A stretch of 64,000 bases of DNA. Source: Albibacillus kandeliae. GTDB taxonomy: Bacteria; Pseudomonadota; Alphaproteobacteria; Rhodobacterales; Rhodobacteraceae. The position numbers and the translations under genes are program-made. How positions within the stretch are numbered: the first letter of the stretch is position 1; every line of letters begins with the position of its first letter. Location of the stretch: assembly GCF_003116585.1 (NCBI RefSeq), contig NZ_QEHM01000006.1, positions 468,089-532,088 of the forward strand, read 5' to 3'. A model generated the notes under the pieces. It made no database searches and had not been told where the DNA came from. It saw nothing but the letters and a program-made list of their open reading frames with translations. Below, piece by piece: positions 38,903 through 48,288 of this stretch.

Positions 38903-40981
38903 ATGGCGGCGACTTCTGTAAGAATGGGCATCGATATCGGCGGGACCTTCACGGACGTCGTTCTCGAGGTCGATGGCACCCCCTTTTCGACCAAGGTGCT
39001 GACCACCTACGGCGCGCCCGAGGACGCCATCGTCGAGGGCATTCACCGCGTCATCGCCCGCGCCGGGATCGCTCCGGGTGAGATCACGCAGATCATCCAC
39101 GGCACCACGCTGGCCACCAACGCGCTGATCGAACGGCGCGGAGCCAAGACGGCGCTGGTTACCACGCAGGGCTTTCGCGATGTGATCGAGATGCGGACCG
39201 AGAGCCGGTTCGAGCAATACGATCTGAACCTGACCCTGCCCGAGCCGCTGCTGGCGCGGAACCACCGCTACACGCTGAACGAGCGGATGGATGCCAAGGG
39301 CAACGTGCTGATCCCGCTGGATCGCGCCGAGGTCGAGGCGCTGGCCGAGGTGCTGAAGGAAGGCGGCTTCGAGTCGATCGCCGTTGGCCTGCTGCACTCC
39401 TACCAGAACGACGCGCACGAGAAGATGGTGCGCGACGTGCTGGCCGAGAAGCTGCCGGGCGTCATGGTTTCGCTCTCTTCCGAGGTCAGCCCGCAGATGC
39501 GGGAATACGAGCGCTTCAACACCGCCGTGGCCAACGCCTACATCAAGCCGCTGATCAAAAGTTACCTCGGGCGGCTGGAACAGCGCCTGCGCGACGAGGG
39601 CGTGAACTGCTCGGTGTTCCTGATGCACTCGGGCGGCGGCATCATCTCGCTGGAGAGCGCGGCGGAGTTTCCCGTGCGTCTGGTGGAATCCGGCCCGGCG
39701 GGCGGCGCGGTCTTTGCCGCGAACATCGCCGCGCGCTATGGACTCGACAAGGTGCTGTCGTTCGACATGGGCGGGACCACCGCCAAGATCTGCCTGATCA
39801 AGAACCAGACCCCGAAGACCGCCCGTGTCTTCGAGGTCGCCCGCACCTACCGCTTCAAGAAGGGATCGGGGATGCCGATCTCGATCCCAGTGATCGACAT
39901 GGTCGAGATCGGTGCCGGGGGCGGATCGCTCGCCCACGTAGACTCGATGCGCCAGATCCGCGTCGGGCCGGAATCGGCAGGCTCCGAGCCCGGACCGGCC
40001 TGCTATGGCCGTGGCGGCGAGCGTCCGGCGGTGACCGACGCTGACCTCGTGCTGGGCAAGCTGGACCCCGACAACTTTGCGGGCGGCTCCATCACCCTGC
40101 ATAAGTCGAGCTCCGAGGCGGCGCTGAACGGCGCCATCGGCGAGGTGCTGGACATGGACCCGCTGGAGGCGGCATTCGGACTGGCCGAGGTGGTCGACGA
40201 GAACATGGCCAACGCCGCGCGCGTGCACGCGGTGGAGAACGGTGAAGACCTGTCGGAGTATACCATGATCGCCTTTGGCGGCGCTGCCCCGCTGCATGCC
40301 GGGCGGCTTTGTGAAAAGCTGGGCGTGTCGAACTGCCTTGTTCCGCCGGGTGCGGGCGTGGGTTCGGCCATCGGGTTCCTGCGGGCGCCCTTCAGCTTCG
40401 AGGCCAACAAGTCGGTCTATACCCGCCTGTCGGACATGGATGGCGGGACGGTCAAATCGCTGCTGAGCGATTTGGAGGCAGAGGCGACGAAATTCGTCCG
40501 CTCTTGCGATGCGACCGCGCAAATTGACTGCGAATACAAGGTCTACATGCGATACACCGGCCAGGGCTGGGAGATTCCCGTGGTGCTCTCGCCCGAGGAT
40601 GCAGCCAACCCCAAGGCGGAGCGGTTCCAGGACTTGTTCGAGGCGGATTACACCCAGCTGTTCGGTCGCCCGGTCGAGGGGCTCGACATCGAGATCACTG
40701 TCTGGTCGGCGAACGCGACCACGCCGCCGCAGCCGGTTGAACCGGTCGACGACGAGGGCGTCGGCTCGAACGTCACGGCGCCCGCCACGCGGACCCTGTT
40801 CGACCCCGCGCTCGGCAAGACCGTCGAGGCCGGGATCGTCGAGCGCAAGACGCTGGAGACCGGGCAGGCCATCGCCGGCCCCGCCGCCGTCACCGAGGAC
40901 GAAACTACCATCATCGTGCCTGCCAGCCGTCGCGCCCAGCGACGTGCCGACGGCTGCATCGAACTGCAAGTGAAGGGGTAA
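38903..40981 (+). CDS. hyuA: Hydantoinase/oxoprolinase family protein, subunit A
   Basis: 692 residues. The N-terminal ATPase motif is GIDIGGTFTDVVLE and the second is FDMGGTTAKICLI, the actin-like phosphate loops of ATP-dependent HyuA/5-oxoprolinase enzymes. IIHGTTLATNALIER is the other family hallmark. With HyuB it hydrolyses a cyclic amide or ureide (hydantoin, N-methylhydantoin or 5-oxoproline type) or carboxylates a ketone; the true substrate is open. It heads the hyuA-hyuB-oxidoreductase-reductase operon; hyuB starts five bases after its stop. Confidence 0.88.
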   Translation: MAATSVRMGIDIGGTFTDVVLEVDGTPFSTKVLTTYGAPEDAIVEGIHRVIARAGIAPGEITQIIHGTTLATNALIERRGAKTALVTTQGFRDVIEMRTESRFEQYDLNLTLPEPLLARNHRYTLNERMDAKGNVLIPLDRAEVEALAEVLKEGGFESIAVGLLHSYQNDAHEKMVRDVLAEKLPGVMVSLSSEVSPQMREYERFNTAVANAYIKPLIKSYLGRLEQRLRDEGVNCSVFLMHSGGGIISLESAAEFPVRLVESGPAGGAVFAANIAARYGLDKVLSFDMGGTTAKICLIKNQTPKTARVFEVARTYRFKKGSGMPISIPVIDMVEIGAGGGSLAHVDSMRQIRVGPESAGSEPGPACYGRGGERPAVTDADLVLGKLDPDNFAGGSITLHKSSSEAALNGAIGEVLDMDPLEAAFGLAEVVDENMANAARVHAVENGEDLSEYTMIAFGGAAPLHAGRLCEKLGVSNCLVPPGAGVGSAIGFLRAPFSFEANKSVYTRLSDMDGGTVKSLLSDLEAEATKFVRSCDATAQIDCEYKVYMRYTGQGWEIPVVLSPEDAANPKAERFQDLFEADYTQLFGRPVEGLDIEITVWSANATTPPQPVEPVDDEGVGSNVTAPATRTLFDPALGKTVEAGIVERKTLETGQAIAGPAAVTEDETTIIVPASRRAQRRADGCIELQVKG

Positions 40982-40986
40982 GCGAT

Positions 40987-42696
40987 ATGGCCCTGTCGAA
41001 AACCACAGTCTCCAACCAGGTCATGTGGAACCGCCTGATCTCGGTCGTCGAGGAACAGGCGCAGGCCCTGGTGCGCACCGCGTTCTCCACCTCGGTTCGC
41101 GAGGCGGGCGACCTCTCGGCCGGTGTCTATGACGTCAAGGGGCGGATGCTGGCCCAGGCCGTCACCGGAACCCCGGGCCATGTGAACGCCATGGCCGATG
41201 CCGTCGGGCACTTCATCCGCCGGATCGGCCGGCAGAACATGTACGAGGGCGATGTCTACATCACCAACGATCCGTGGGAGGGCACCGGCCACCTGCACGA
41301 CATCACCGTCGTTTCGCCGTCCTTTCTGAACGGCGTTCTGGTCGGCTTCTTCGCCTGCACGGCGCATGTGGTCGACGTGGGCGGGCGCGGCTTTGGCGCC
41401 GATGCGAACTCTGTCTACGAGGAAGGCATCTACCTGCCGATCATGAAGTTCGCCGAGCGCGGCACCGTGGATCAGACGCTGATCCGCATCGTGCGCGGCA
41501 ACGTGCGCGAGCCCGACCAGCTGATCGGCGACATCTACGCACTGGCCTCGTGCAACGAGACCGGCCACCGCCGCCTGATCGACATGATGGGCGAGTTCGG
41601 TCTGAGCGATCTGGAAGGCATCGCCGAATTCATTCTCGATAATTCGCGCCGGGCCACGCTGGAGCGCATCGCCGCCCTGCCCCGCAGCGGCGCCGAGGGC
41701 GAGATGGTGATCGACGGCTACGACCAGCCGATCACCATCCACGTCAAGCTGAAGATCGAGGAAGACCGTATCCTCTGCGATTTCGCGGGCACCTCGGGCG
41801 TGGACAAGAAGGGCATCAACGTGCCGCTGGTCTATACCAAGGCCTATGCCTGCTATGCACTGAAATGCGCCATCGCGCCGGAGATTCCGAACAACGCGGC
41901 CAGCCTTGCGCCCTTCGAGATCACCGCGCCCGAGCATACCATCGTGAACGCGGTGCACCCGGCCCCGGTGGCGCTGCGCCACGTCATTGGCCACATGATC
42001 CCCGACACGGTCTACGACGCGCTGGACAAGATCCTGCCCGAGACAGTCCCGGCCGAGGGCGCGGGCTGTCTCTGCAACTTCCAGGTGTCGCTGCGCCCGG
42101 CCTCGGAGGCTGCGCGCAAGGCGGGCGCACGGCGGGCCGAGGTGCTGGCCTTCAACTCCGGCGGATCGGGCGCGCGCCCGGCGCTGGACGGGATGAGCGC
42201 CACCGCCTTCCCCTCGGGCGTGATGACCATGCCGGTCGAGGCGACCGAGCAGGTGGGCCCGGTGATCATCTGGCGCAAGGAACTGCGGCCGGACTCCGGC
42301 GGTGCGGGCAAGTACCGCGGCGGGCTGGGGCAGTACATGGAAGTGGGCGCGGTCGAGGGGCACGAGTTTGACTTTCAGGCCATGTTCGACCGGGTCCGGC
42401 ACCCGGCGCGCGGACGGGCCGGCGGCAGCGACGGTGCTCCCACGACCATCGCGCAGGATGACGGCACGGCGATGAAGGGCAAGGGCAAGCAGTTCGTCCC
42501 CGAGGGGCGGCGCGTGATGCTCGCCTTTCCCGGAGGTGCTGGCTATGGCGCGCCTGCAGAGCGCGATCCCGCGCTGGTGAAACGCGACCTCGCGCGCGGC
42601 TACATCTCGGCCGAGGCGGCGCGCGACGTCTACGGACTGCCCCAACAGGATATCGAGGCGGTGCAGAACGCCGTCGCACAGGGAGACACTGTATGA
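40987..42696 (+). CDS. hyuB: Hydantoinase/oxoprolinase family protein, subunit B
   Basis: 569 residues of the hydantoinase B family. It carries the characteristic TNDPWEGTGHLHDI motif, the SGDxxP-type core and the C-terminal FPGGAGYGAP. It forms the second catalytic subunit with HyuA. Its stop overlaps the FAD oxidoreductase start by four bases (ATGA, 42693-42696), so the amidohydrolase and the oxidase are translationally coupled. Confidence 0.88.
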   Translation: MALSKTTVSNQVMWNRLISVVEEQAQALVRTAFSTSVREAGDLSAGVYDVKGRMLAQAVTGTPGHVNAMADAVGHFIRRIGRQNMYEGDVYITNDPWEGTGHLHDITVVSPSFLNGVLVGFFACTAHVVDVGGRGFGADANSVYEEGIYLPIMKFAERGTVDQTLIRIVRGNVREPDQLIGDIYALASCNETGHRRLIDMMGEFGLSDLEGIAEFILDNSRRATLERIAALPRSGAEGEMVIDGYDQPITIHVKLKIEEDRILCDFAGTSGVDKKGINVPLVYTKAYACYALKCAIAPEIPNNAASLAPFEITAPEHTIVNAVHPAPVALRHVIGHMIPDTVYDALDKILPETVPAEGAGCLCNFQVSLRPASEAARKAGARRAEVLAFNSGGSGARPALDGMSATAFPSGVMTMPVEATEQVGPVIIWRKELRPDSGGAGKYRGGLGQYMEVGAVEGHEFDFQAMFDRVRHPARGRAGGSDGAPTTIAQDDGTAMKGKGKQFVPEGRRVMLAFPGGAGYGAPAERDPALVKRDLARGYISAEAARDVYGLPQQDIEAVQNAVAQGDTV

Positions 42697-43910
42697 ACCC
42701 AATCTATCCCGCGGAACCGAAACACGACGTCTATGACGTCGTGATCGTGGGCGGAGCCATGTACGGCTCCGCCATTTCGTGGTTTCTGACGAACGATCCC
42801 GCCTTCACCGGCCGGGTTCTGGTGCTGGAGCGCGACCCGAACTACGAGTTCGCCTCGACCACCCACACCAACAGCTCGATCCGCCAGCAGTACAGCCAGG
42901 AGATCAACGTCAGGATCTCGCAGTTCGGCGCGCAGTTCCTCAAGAGTTTCCGCGAGCAGATGGGCGGTGACACGCGCGTGCCACCGATCCACCTCGACAG
43001 CTTCGGCTACATGTACCTTGCCAGCACCCCGGCCTTTGCCGACGCGCTGCGCGAGGTACAGCAGATGCAGGCGGCCTGCGGCGCGGGCACCCAGCACATG
43101 ACCCGCGAGCAGATCGCGGTGGCCTATCCGTTCTACTACCTCGACGACATCATCGTCGGGAACCACAACACGATCGACGAGGGCTACTTCGACGGGGCGA
43201 CCATGTGCGAATGGTTCCGCCGCATCGCCCGCGAGCGCGGTGTGGAGTTCGTTGCCAGTGAGGCGGTGGCGATGGGTCTGAACGCCGCCGGAACCAAGGT
43301 CGAGACCATCACGCTGAAGTCCGGCACCACGGTCTCCTGCGGGCAGGTCGTGAACGCGTCGGGCCCGCGCGCGCTGCTGACGGCGCGCATGGCCGGGCTG
43401 GATATTCCGGTGGAGCCGCGCAAGCGTTTCACCTTCATCTTCGACGCGGAGAAACCGCTGGACCGGCCGCTGCCGCTGACCATCGACCCCTCGGGCGTGC
43501 ACATGCGCAGCGATGGGCGGTATTACATGGCGGGCTGCCCACCGGATGAGGACGGCCCGGTCGACTACACCGATTTCGTGCACGATCATTCGATCTGGGA
43601 AGACAAGATCTGGCCCGCCCTCGCCCACCGCGTCCCGCAGTTCGAGGCGATCAAGGTGATCAACTCTTGGGTCGGGCACTATGCCTACAACACCAAGGAT
43701 CAGAACGCGATCGTGGGGCGGCACCCGGAGGTGACCAACTTTGTCTTCTGCAACGGGTTCTCCGGACACGGGTTGCAGCAGTCCCCCGCCGTGGGGCGCG
43801 GCGTTTCGGAGTTGCTGATTCACGGCGAATACCGGACGCTCGACCTGACCCCGTTCCGCTACGAGCGCTTTGCCGAGGGTGACCTGCTGCTCGAGAAAGC
43901 CATCATCTGA
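42693..43910 (+). CDS. FAD-dependent oxidoreductase (DAO / sarcosine-oxidase-like)
   Basis: 405 residues. The FAD-binding segment is VVIVGGAMYGSAISW, slightly off the GxGxxG rule; the C-terminal GLQQSPAVGRGVSELL and HYAYNTKDQNAIVG are typical of DAO-family amine oxidases or dehydrogenases. A simple reading is that it oxidises an amino acid or N-methyl amino acid released by the hydantoinase. The cytoplasmic location is inferred from the missing signal peptide. It overlaps hyuB and is followed, after 45 bases and GAAGGAGAG, by the reductase gene. Confidence 0.82.
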   Translation: MNPIYPAEPKHDVYDVVIVGGAMYGSAISWFLTNDPAFTGRVLVLERDPNYEFASTTHTNSSIRQQYSQEINVRISQFGAQFLKSFREQMGGDTRVPPIHLDSFGYMYLASTPAFADALREVQQMQAACGAGTQHMTREQIAVAYPFYYLDDIIVGNHNTIDEGYFDGATMCEWFRRIARERGVEFVASEAVAMGLNAAGTKVETITLKSGTTVSCGQVVNASGPRALLTARMAGLDIPVEPRKRFTFIFDAEKPLDRPLPLTIDPSGVHMRSDGRYYMAGCPPDEDGPVDYTDFVHDHSIWEDKIWPALAHRVPQFEAIKVINSWVGHYAYNTKDQNAIVGRHPEVTNFVFCNGFSGHGLQQSPAVGRGVSELLIHGEYRTLDLTPFRYERFAEGDLLLEKAII

Positions 43911-43955
43911 GGCCGCCCGCGGCCGATACAAGACGACATTCGAAGGAGAGAAGAT

Positions 43956-44789
43956 ATGAAGAAGATCGTTCTGACCGGTGCCGCCGGCGCCCTGGGCAAC
44001 CAGCTGCGCGCGCCGCTGGCCAAGCTGTGCGAAGAGCTGGTGTCGACCGACCTCGTCGAGGCGCTGGACAACGTCGCCGGGAACGAGAGCTACGTGAAGG
44101 CCGATGTGGGCGACGCCGAGGCGATGATGACGCTGATCGAGGGGGCCGACATGGTGGTCCACTTCGGCGCCATCGCCGACGAGGCGACCTTTGAGGAGAT
44201 CATGCACTCGAACTTCATGGGCGCCTACAACGTGTGGAACGCGGCCCACAAGCATGGCGTGCGGCGGATCATCTACGCCAGTTCGATCCACGCGATGGGC
44301 ATGTATCCGAAGACCACCCACATCACCACGGACATGCCGCACCGCCCGGACACCTTCTATGGCCTGTCCAAGTGCTTTGCCGAGGACATGGCCAGCATGT
44401 ACTGGGACAAGTATGGGCTGGAGGCGGTCTGCCTGCGCATCTACTCGGCTTCGGGGCCGGTGCAGAACGCGCGCGCGCTGGGGTCGTGGCTGTCCTACGA
44501 CGACCTGATCCAGATGGTCGAGAAGTCAGTCACCTCGCCCGTCGTGGGCTTTACCGTGATCTACGGCGTGTCGAACAATGATCGCTCGCCGGTGGACAAC
44601 TCCAAGGCCGCTTTCCTAGGCTACCGCCCGAAGGACAATGCTGAGGATTATGCCGAGGAGATCCTCGCCAAGACGCCGGTGGTCGACCCGCAGGACAAGG
44701 CGCACATGTGCCACGGCGGCCCCTTCGCCACCGTTCCGCTGGGGGTCAGCGGCGTCCAGTTCATCAAGAAGATGAGCGAAGGCAAGTAA
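43956..44789 (+). CDS. NAD-dependent epimerase/dehydratase family protein, uronate-dehydrogenase-like
   Basis: 277 residues, extended SDR. The cofactor loop is TGAAGALG (7-14) and the active site Tyr135 and Lys139 lie in YGLSK. The order of blocks (VVHFGAIA, YASSIHAMGMYP, PDTFYGLSKCFAEDMA, LGYRPKDNAEDYAEEI) follows bacterial uronate dehydrogenase closely, and the length agrees. It may oxidise a uronate or another sugar acid; in this operon the true substrate could be different. A strong terminator follows at 44796-44828, marking the operon end. Confidence 0.8.
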   Translation: MKKIVLTGAAGALGNQLRAPLAKLCEELVSTDLVEALDNVAGNESYVKADVGDAEAMMTLIEGADMVVHFGAIADEATFEEIMHSNFMGAYNVWNAAHKHGVRRIIYASSIHAMGMYPKTTHITTDMPHRPDTFYGLSKCFAEDMASMYWDKYGLEAVCLRIYSASGPVQNARALGSWLSYDDLIQMVEKSVTSPVVGFTVIYGVSNNDRSPVDNSKAAFLGYRPKDNAEDYAEEILAKTPVVDPQDKAHMCHGGPFATVPLGVSGVQFIKKMSEGK

Positions 44790-44795
44790 GACAGC

Positions 44796-44828
44796 AAAGC
44801 CCCGGCACCGCCGGGGCTTTGTTTTCTT
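44796..44828 (+). terminator. Intrinsic terminator of the hyuAB operon
   Basis: AAAGCCCCGGC pairs with GCCGGGGCTTT around an ACC loop: an 11-bp perfect stem followed by GTTTTCTT. It starts seven bases after the reductase stop codon. It is the clearest intrinsic terminator in the window. Confidence 0.9.
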
Positions 44829-44834
44829 GGGGGC

Positions 44835-44875
44835 GAAGTCTTTGAAGACTTCGGGGCAAATTCTTTAGGGAATTT
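44835..44875. repeat. Two short inverted repeats after the terminator
   Basis: GAAGTCTT-TG-AAGACTTC (44835-44852, perfect 8-bp arms) and AAATTC..GAATTT (44858-44875). They lie between convergent stops of the reductase and MerR genes and probably close the MerR transcript or belong to an intergenic repeat type. Confidence 0.5.
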
Positions 44876-44892
44876 AGGACCCTGGCGGTCTT

Positions 44893-45294
44893 TCAGGCCG
44901 CACGGCGGCGCACTGCGATGCGCAGCAACCTCTGGAATTTCGGGCATTCGAGATGCGTTGGCGCCGGGCATTCGGCCACGTGACGCATCATGTCGCGCAG
45001 TGCGGCAAGGCTCTTGATCTGGGCATCCAGCGCATCGGCGCGGTCGCGCAGAACCGGGCGCGGAAGCTCGGGCGCGCCGGTGCGTCCGAACATGCCGCCG
45101 ATCTCGTCCAGCGAGAACCCCGCGCTCTTTCCCAGCGCGATGAGGGCGAGTTGCATCAGCACGTCGGGACCGAATTGCCGCCGGAGACCGTGCCGCCCGA
45201 TGGAGGAAATCAGCCCGATCTCGTCGTAGTAGCGCAGGGTCGACGCGGGGACTCCGCTGCGCTCGGAGACCTCGCCGATATCGAGTACGTCCAT
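44893..45294 (-). CDS. MerR-family transcriptional regulator
   Basis: 133 residues. The N-terminal helix-turn-helix is DIGEVSERSGVPASTLRYYDEIGLI, followed by the dimer coiled coil. The C-terminal tail, CPAPTHLECPKF, has two Cys nine residues apart but not the SoxR iron-sulfur pattern. The start is at 45294, overlapping the -35 region of a MerR-type promoter shared with the divergent MFS gene, which is its likely target. Confidence 0.85.
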   Translation of the reverse strand: MDVLDIGEVSERSGVPASTLRYYDEIGLISSIGRHGLRRQFGPDVLMQLALIALGKSAGFSLDEIGGMFGRTGAPELPRPVLRDRADALDAQIKSLAALRDMMRHVAECPAPTHLECPKFQRLLRIAVRRRAA

Positions 45295-45296
45295 GC

Positions 45297-45327
45297 TTGA
45301 CCTAAAGTTGGCTTGAAGTCGTAGCGT
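45297..45327 (+). promoter_or_regulatory. MerR-type promoter/operator with 19-bp spacer
   Basis: -35 TTGACC (45297-45302) and -10-like TAGCGT (45322-45327) are 19 bases apart, the long spacer expected of MerR-activated promoters. Between them CCTAAAGTT-GGCTTGAAG (45301-45318) is an imperfect dyad resembling the CCTCAAGTTAACTTGAGG form. It drives the MFS transporter and overlaps the merR start. Confidence 0.65.
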
Positions 45328-45364
45328 GCCGCCTCTGCCTGAGTCTTGCAAGAGGAATGCGCTC

Positions 45365-46746
45365 ATGACCACAGTTGCCCGGCCCCTCGCGGCCCCGAAC
45401 ACGACCCTCCCCGGGCTTGCCCTTTCGATCCTCACCGCCTCCCTCGGGATCAGCATCGTGATGGTCGCCCTGCCCCGCCTCTCCGAAGCCTTCGCGACCT
45501 CGATCGCCGCCTCGCAATGGGTCGTGCTGTCCTTCATCCTGGCCTCGACCGTCGCCAGCGTGATCATCGGACGGCTGGCCGATGTCGCCGGACGGCGGCG
45601 GCTGCTGGCGGGTTGCCTGCTGCTCTTCGCTGGCGCATCGGTGCTGGCCTTCGCCGCTCCCAACCTCGCAGTTCTGCTGGCGGCGCGCGGGATTCAGGGT
45701 GTTGCGGCGGCAGGTATGATGGCGCTGCCGATGGCGTTGATCCGGGACTTGCTGCCGCCGGAAAGGTCCGGCACCGCCATGGGGGTGCTGGGGTCGACCT
45801 CGGCCATCGGAACTGCGCTGGGGCCCTCGGTCGGGGGCCTGCTGCTGGGGCAGTATGGATGGCGGTCCGTCTTCCTTGTGCTGGTGCCGATGGCGCTCGG
45901 GACGTTGCTGCTGCTCATGCGCAGCCTGCCCCGGGACGTTCCGTCTGCGCGACGTTCCGGCGGGTTGCTGGGTGATCCGGCGGGTACGCTCCTTCTGGCC
46001 GTGACGCTGGTGGCCTATTCGCTGTCGATGACGCTCGGGGGCGGCCTGTTCTGGCCCCTGCTGGCAGCCACCGCGCTGGGGGCCGCGGTTCTCGCGGGCA
46101 TCGAGCGGAGGGCCGCGGCGCCGCTGATCCCCCCGCGCTGCTGCGTGGCGGCGGTCTGCCGGGCAAGCTCGCGATGAACGTGCTCGTCTCTGCCGTCATG
46201 ATGTCGACGCTGGTCGTCGGCCCCTTCTTCCTCGCCTTCGGTCTCGGGCTGTCGGACCGGGCCGTCGGGCTGGTCATGTCGGTCGGGCCTGCCGTCGCGG
46301 CCATGAGCGGTTTCCCGGCGGGGCGGCTGACCGACCGGATCGGGGCCGAGCGTGCCAGCCTTCTGGGCCTAGTCCAGATCGTGATCGGCACCAGTTGCCT
46401 CGCCCTCTTGCCCACGCTGATCGGGACCGTCGGTTACCTCGTGTCGCTGTCGCTGCTGACGCCCGGGTTCCAGCTGTTCTTTGCCGCGAACAACACCGCG
46501 ACGCTCGCCCGTACGGAGCCGGACCAGCGGGGGACCGTTTCAGGGCTGCTGAACCTCTCGCGCAACCTCGGGTTCATTACCGGAACCTCGGCGATGGCCG
46601 CGCTGTTCGCCTGGGCCTCGGGCGGCACGGTGGCCACCGCCAGCCCCGGGGCGCTGGCGACGGGCATGTCCGTGACCTTCCTGCTCTCGGCAGCCCTCGT
46701 CCTCGGTGTCGTGGCAGCCTCGGTGCGGGCGGCGTGGCGCCGCTAG
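45365..46746 (+). pseudogene. MFS transporter, frameshifted
   Basis: An MFS drug-efflux-type transporter in two frames. The first, 45365-46177 (270 residues), has the N-terminal half with GRLADVAGRRRLL after segment 2; it runs off in APLIPPRCCVAAV. The second, 46174-46746 (190 residues), carries the rest from NVLVSAVMMSTLVVGPFF. Adding one C to the C6 run at 46129-46134 restores LIPPALLRGGGLPGKLAMNV and a single protein of about 460 residues. AGAGGA precedes the start. It could be a real mutation, slippage-based on/off switching, or a sequencing error. It is divergent from the MerR gene. Confidence 0.8.
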
Positions 46747-47438
46747 ACCGAGGTCGCCGCCAGCAGTTCGTCGCGGGTCAATCCGCTGCGGTCGCCCGAC
46801 TTCAGCACCGATCCGCGGCGCAGCACGACAAAGCTGTCCGCCAGCTCGTAGGCGAAATCGAAGTACTGCTCGACAAGGATGATCGCCATATCGCCCTTGT
46901 CGCGCAGGTACTCGATGACGCGGCCGATCTGCTGGATGATGTTGGGCTGGATGCCCTCGGTGGGTTCGTCCAGCAGCAGCAGCTTGGGCTTGGTCAGCAT
47001 GGCCCGAGCGATGGCGAGCTGCTGTTGCTGCCCGCCCGAGAGGTCCCCCCCGCGACGCCCGAGGAATTCCTTGAGGATCGGGAAGAGCTCGTAGATCTCG
47101 TCGGGGATGTGGTGCTCGGAGCGCGGGAGGCAGGCATAGGCCGTCTCCATGTTCTCCTTCACCGTCAGCAGCGGGAAGATCATCCGGCCCTGCGGGACAT
47201 AGCCGACGCCCTTGTGGGCCAGCACATGCGCCGGAACCTTGCCGATGGTCTCGCCAAAGAACTCGATCTCGCCCGAGGTGCGCTGATGGGTGCCCGAGAG
47301 CGCCTTGAGCAGCGAGGTTTTGCCCACGCCGTTGGTGCCCATGACGCAGGTCACCTTGCCCGCCTCGGCCTCCATCGAGATGTCGTAGAGGATTTGCGAA
47401 CCGCCGTAGTGCAGGGTCAGGTCTCTTACTTTCAGCAT
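46743..47438 (-). CDS. urtE: Urea ABC transporter ATP-binding protein UrtE
   Basis: 231 residues of the LivF type: Walker A GTNGVGKTS, signature LSGGQQQQLAIAR, Walker B LLLLDEPTEG. The IQPNIIQQIG segment is a marker of UrtE as distinct from LivF. It is the last gene of the urtABCDE operon; its stop overlaps the end of the convergent MFS gene by four bases. Confidence 0.93.
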   Translation of the reverse strand: MLKVRDLTLHYGGSQILYDISMEAEAGKVTCVMGTNGVGKTSLLKALSGTHQRTSGEIEFFGETIGKVPAHVLAHKGVGYVPQGRMIFPLLTVKENMETAYACLPRSEHHIPDEIYELFPILKEFLGRRGGDLSGGQQQQLAIARAMLTKPKLLLLDEPTEGIQPNIIQQIGRVIEYLRDKGDMAIILVEQYFDFAYELADSFVVLRRGSVLKSGDRSGLTRDELLAATSV

Positions 47439-47453
47439 CTGTTCCCCCTCGCC

Positions 47454-48194
47454 TCAGCGTCCAAGATACACGTCGATCACCTGCTGGTTCGCAGTGACAT
47501 GGTCGAGGCTGCCCTCGGCCAGCACCGACCCCTCGTGCAGCACGGTGACCTTGCAGTTGAGGCGGCGGACGAATTCCATGTCATGCTCCACCACCACCAC
47601 GGCGCGGGTCTTGGCGGCCTCCACCAGCAGGCTGGTGGTGTGCTCGCGCTCTTCGTGGGTCATGCCCGCAGCAGGTTCGTCCACCAGCAGCAGCTGCGGA
47701 TCCTGTGCCAGCAGCATCCCGATCTCGAGCCATTGCTTCTGGCCGTGCGAGAGTTCGCCCGACTTGCGCCCGAGCTGGTCCCTGAGGCCGATCTCGGTGG
47801 CCAGCGCCTCGACCTTGGTGACGTCCTCGCCGCTCTTCTTGTAGGTCAGTACCGAGAAGGGGCTGCGGTTCTTCTTGAGCGCCAGCAGGAGGTTGTCGAA
47901 GACGTTCTGATCCTCGAACACCGTGGGCCGCTGGAACTTGCGCCCGACCCCGGCCCGCGCGATCTGGGCCTCGGACATGCGGATCAGCGAAATCGACTTG
48001 TCGCCCCAGAGTACCTTGCCCTCGTCGGGGCGGGTCTTGCCGGTGACGATGTCCATGAAGGTGGTCTTGCCCGCACCGTTGGGGCCGATGATGGCGCGCA
48101 TCTCGGCCTTGCCGATGTTGAACGACAGGTTGTTGATGGCGCGGAAGCCGTCGAAGGTGACGGAGACGCCGGAGACCTCGAGAAGCATGGTCAT
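47454..48194 (-). CDS. urtD: Urea ABC transporter ATP-binding protein UrtD
   Basis: 246 residues of the LivG type: Walker A GPNGAGKTT, the signature-like LSHGQKQWLEIGML and Walker B LLLVDEPAAGM. The modified signature with SHGQKQ and RKFQRPTVFED are diagnostic for UrtD. It pairs with UrtE to energise urea import. UrtE begins 15 bases after its stop. Confidence 0.93.
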   Translation of the reverse strand: MTMLLEVSGVSVTFDGFRAINNLSFNIGKAEMRAIIGPNGAGKTTFMDIVTGKTRPDEGKVLWGDKSISLIRMSEAQIARAGVGRKFQRPTVFEDQNVFDNLLLALKKNRSPFSVLTYKKSGEDVTKVEALATEIGLRDQLGRKSGELSHGQKQWLEIGMLLAQDPQLLLVDEPAAGMTHEEREHTTSLLVEAAKTRAVVVVEHDMEFVRRLNCKVTVLHEGSVLAEGSLDHVTANQQVIDVYLGR

Positions 48195-48288
48195 GGCTGC
48201 ACTCTCCCGTCCCGGGCCTGCGCCGGGGGCTGGTGGCGGATGTGGCTCAGGGGCCCCGGAGCGGGTCCGGGGCGCGTTGCGTCATGTG

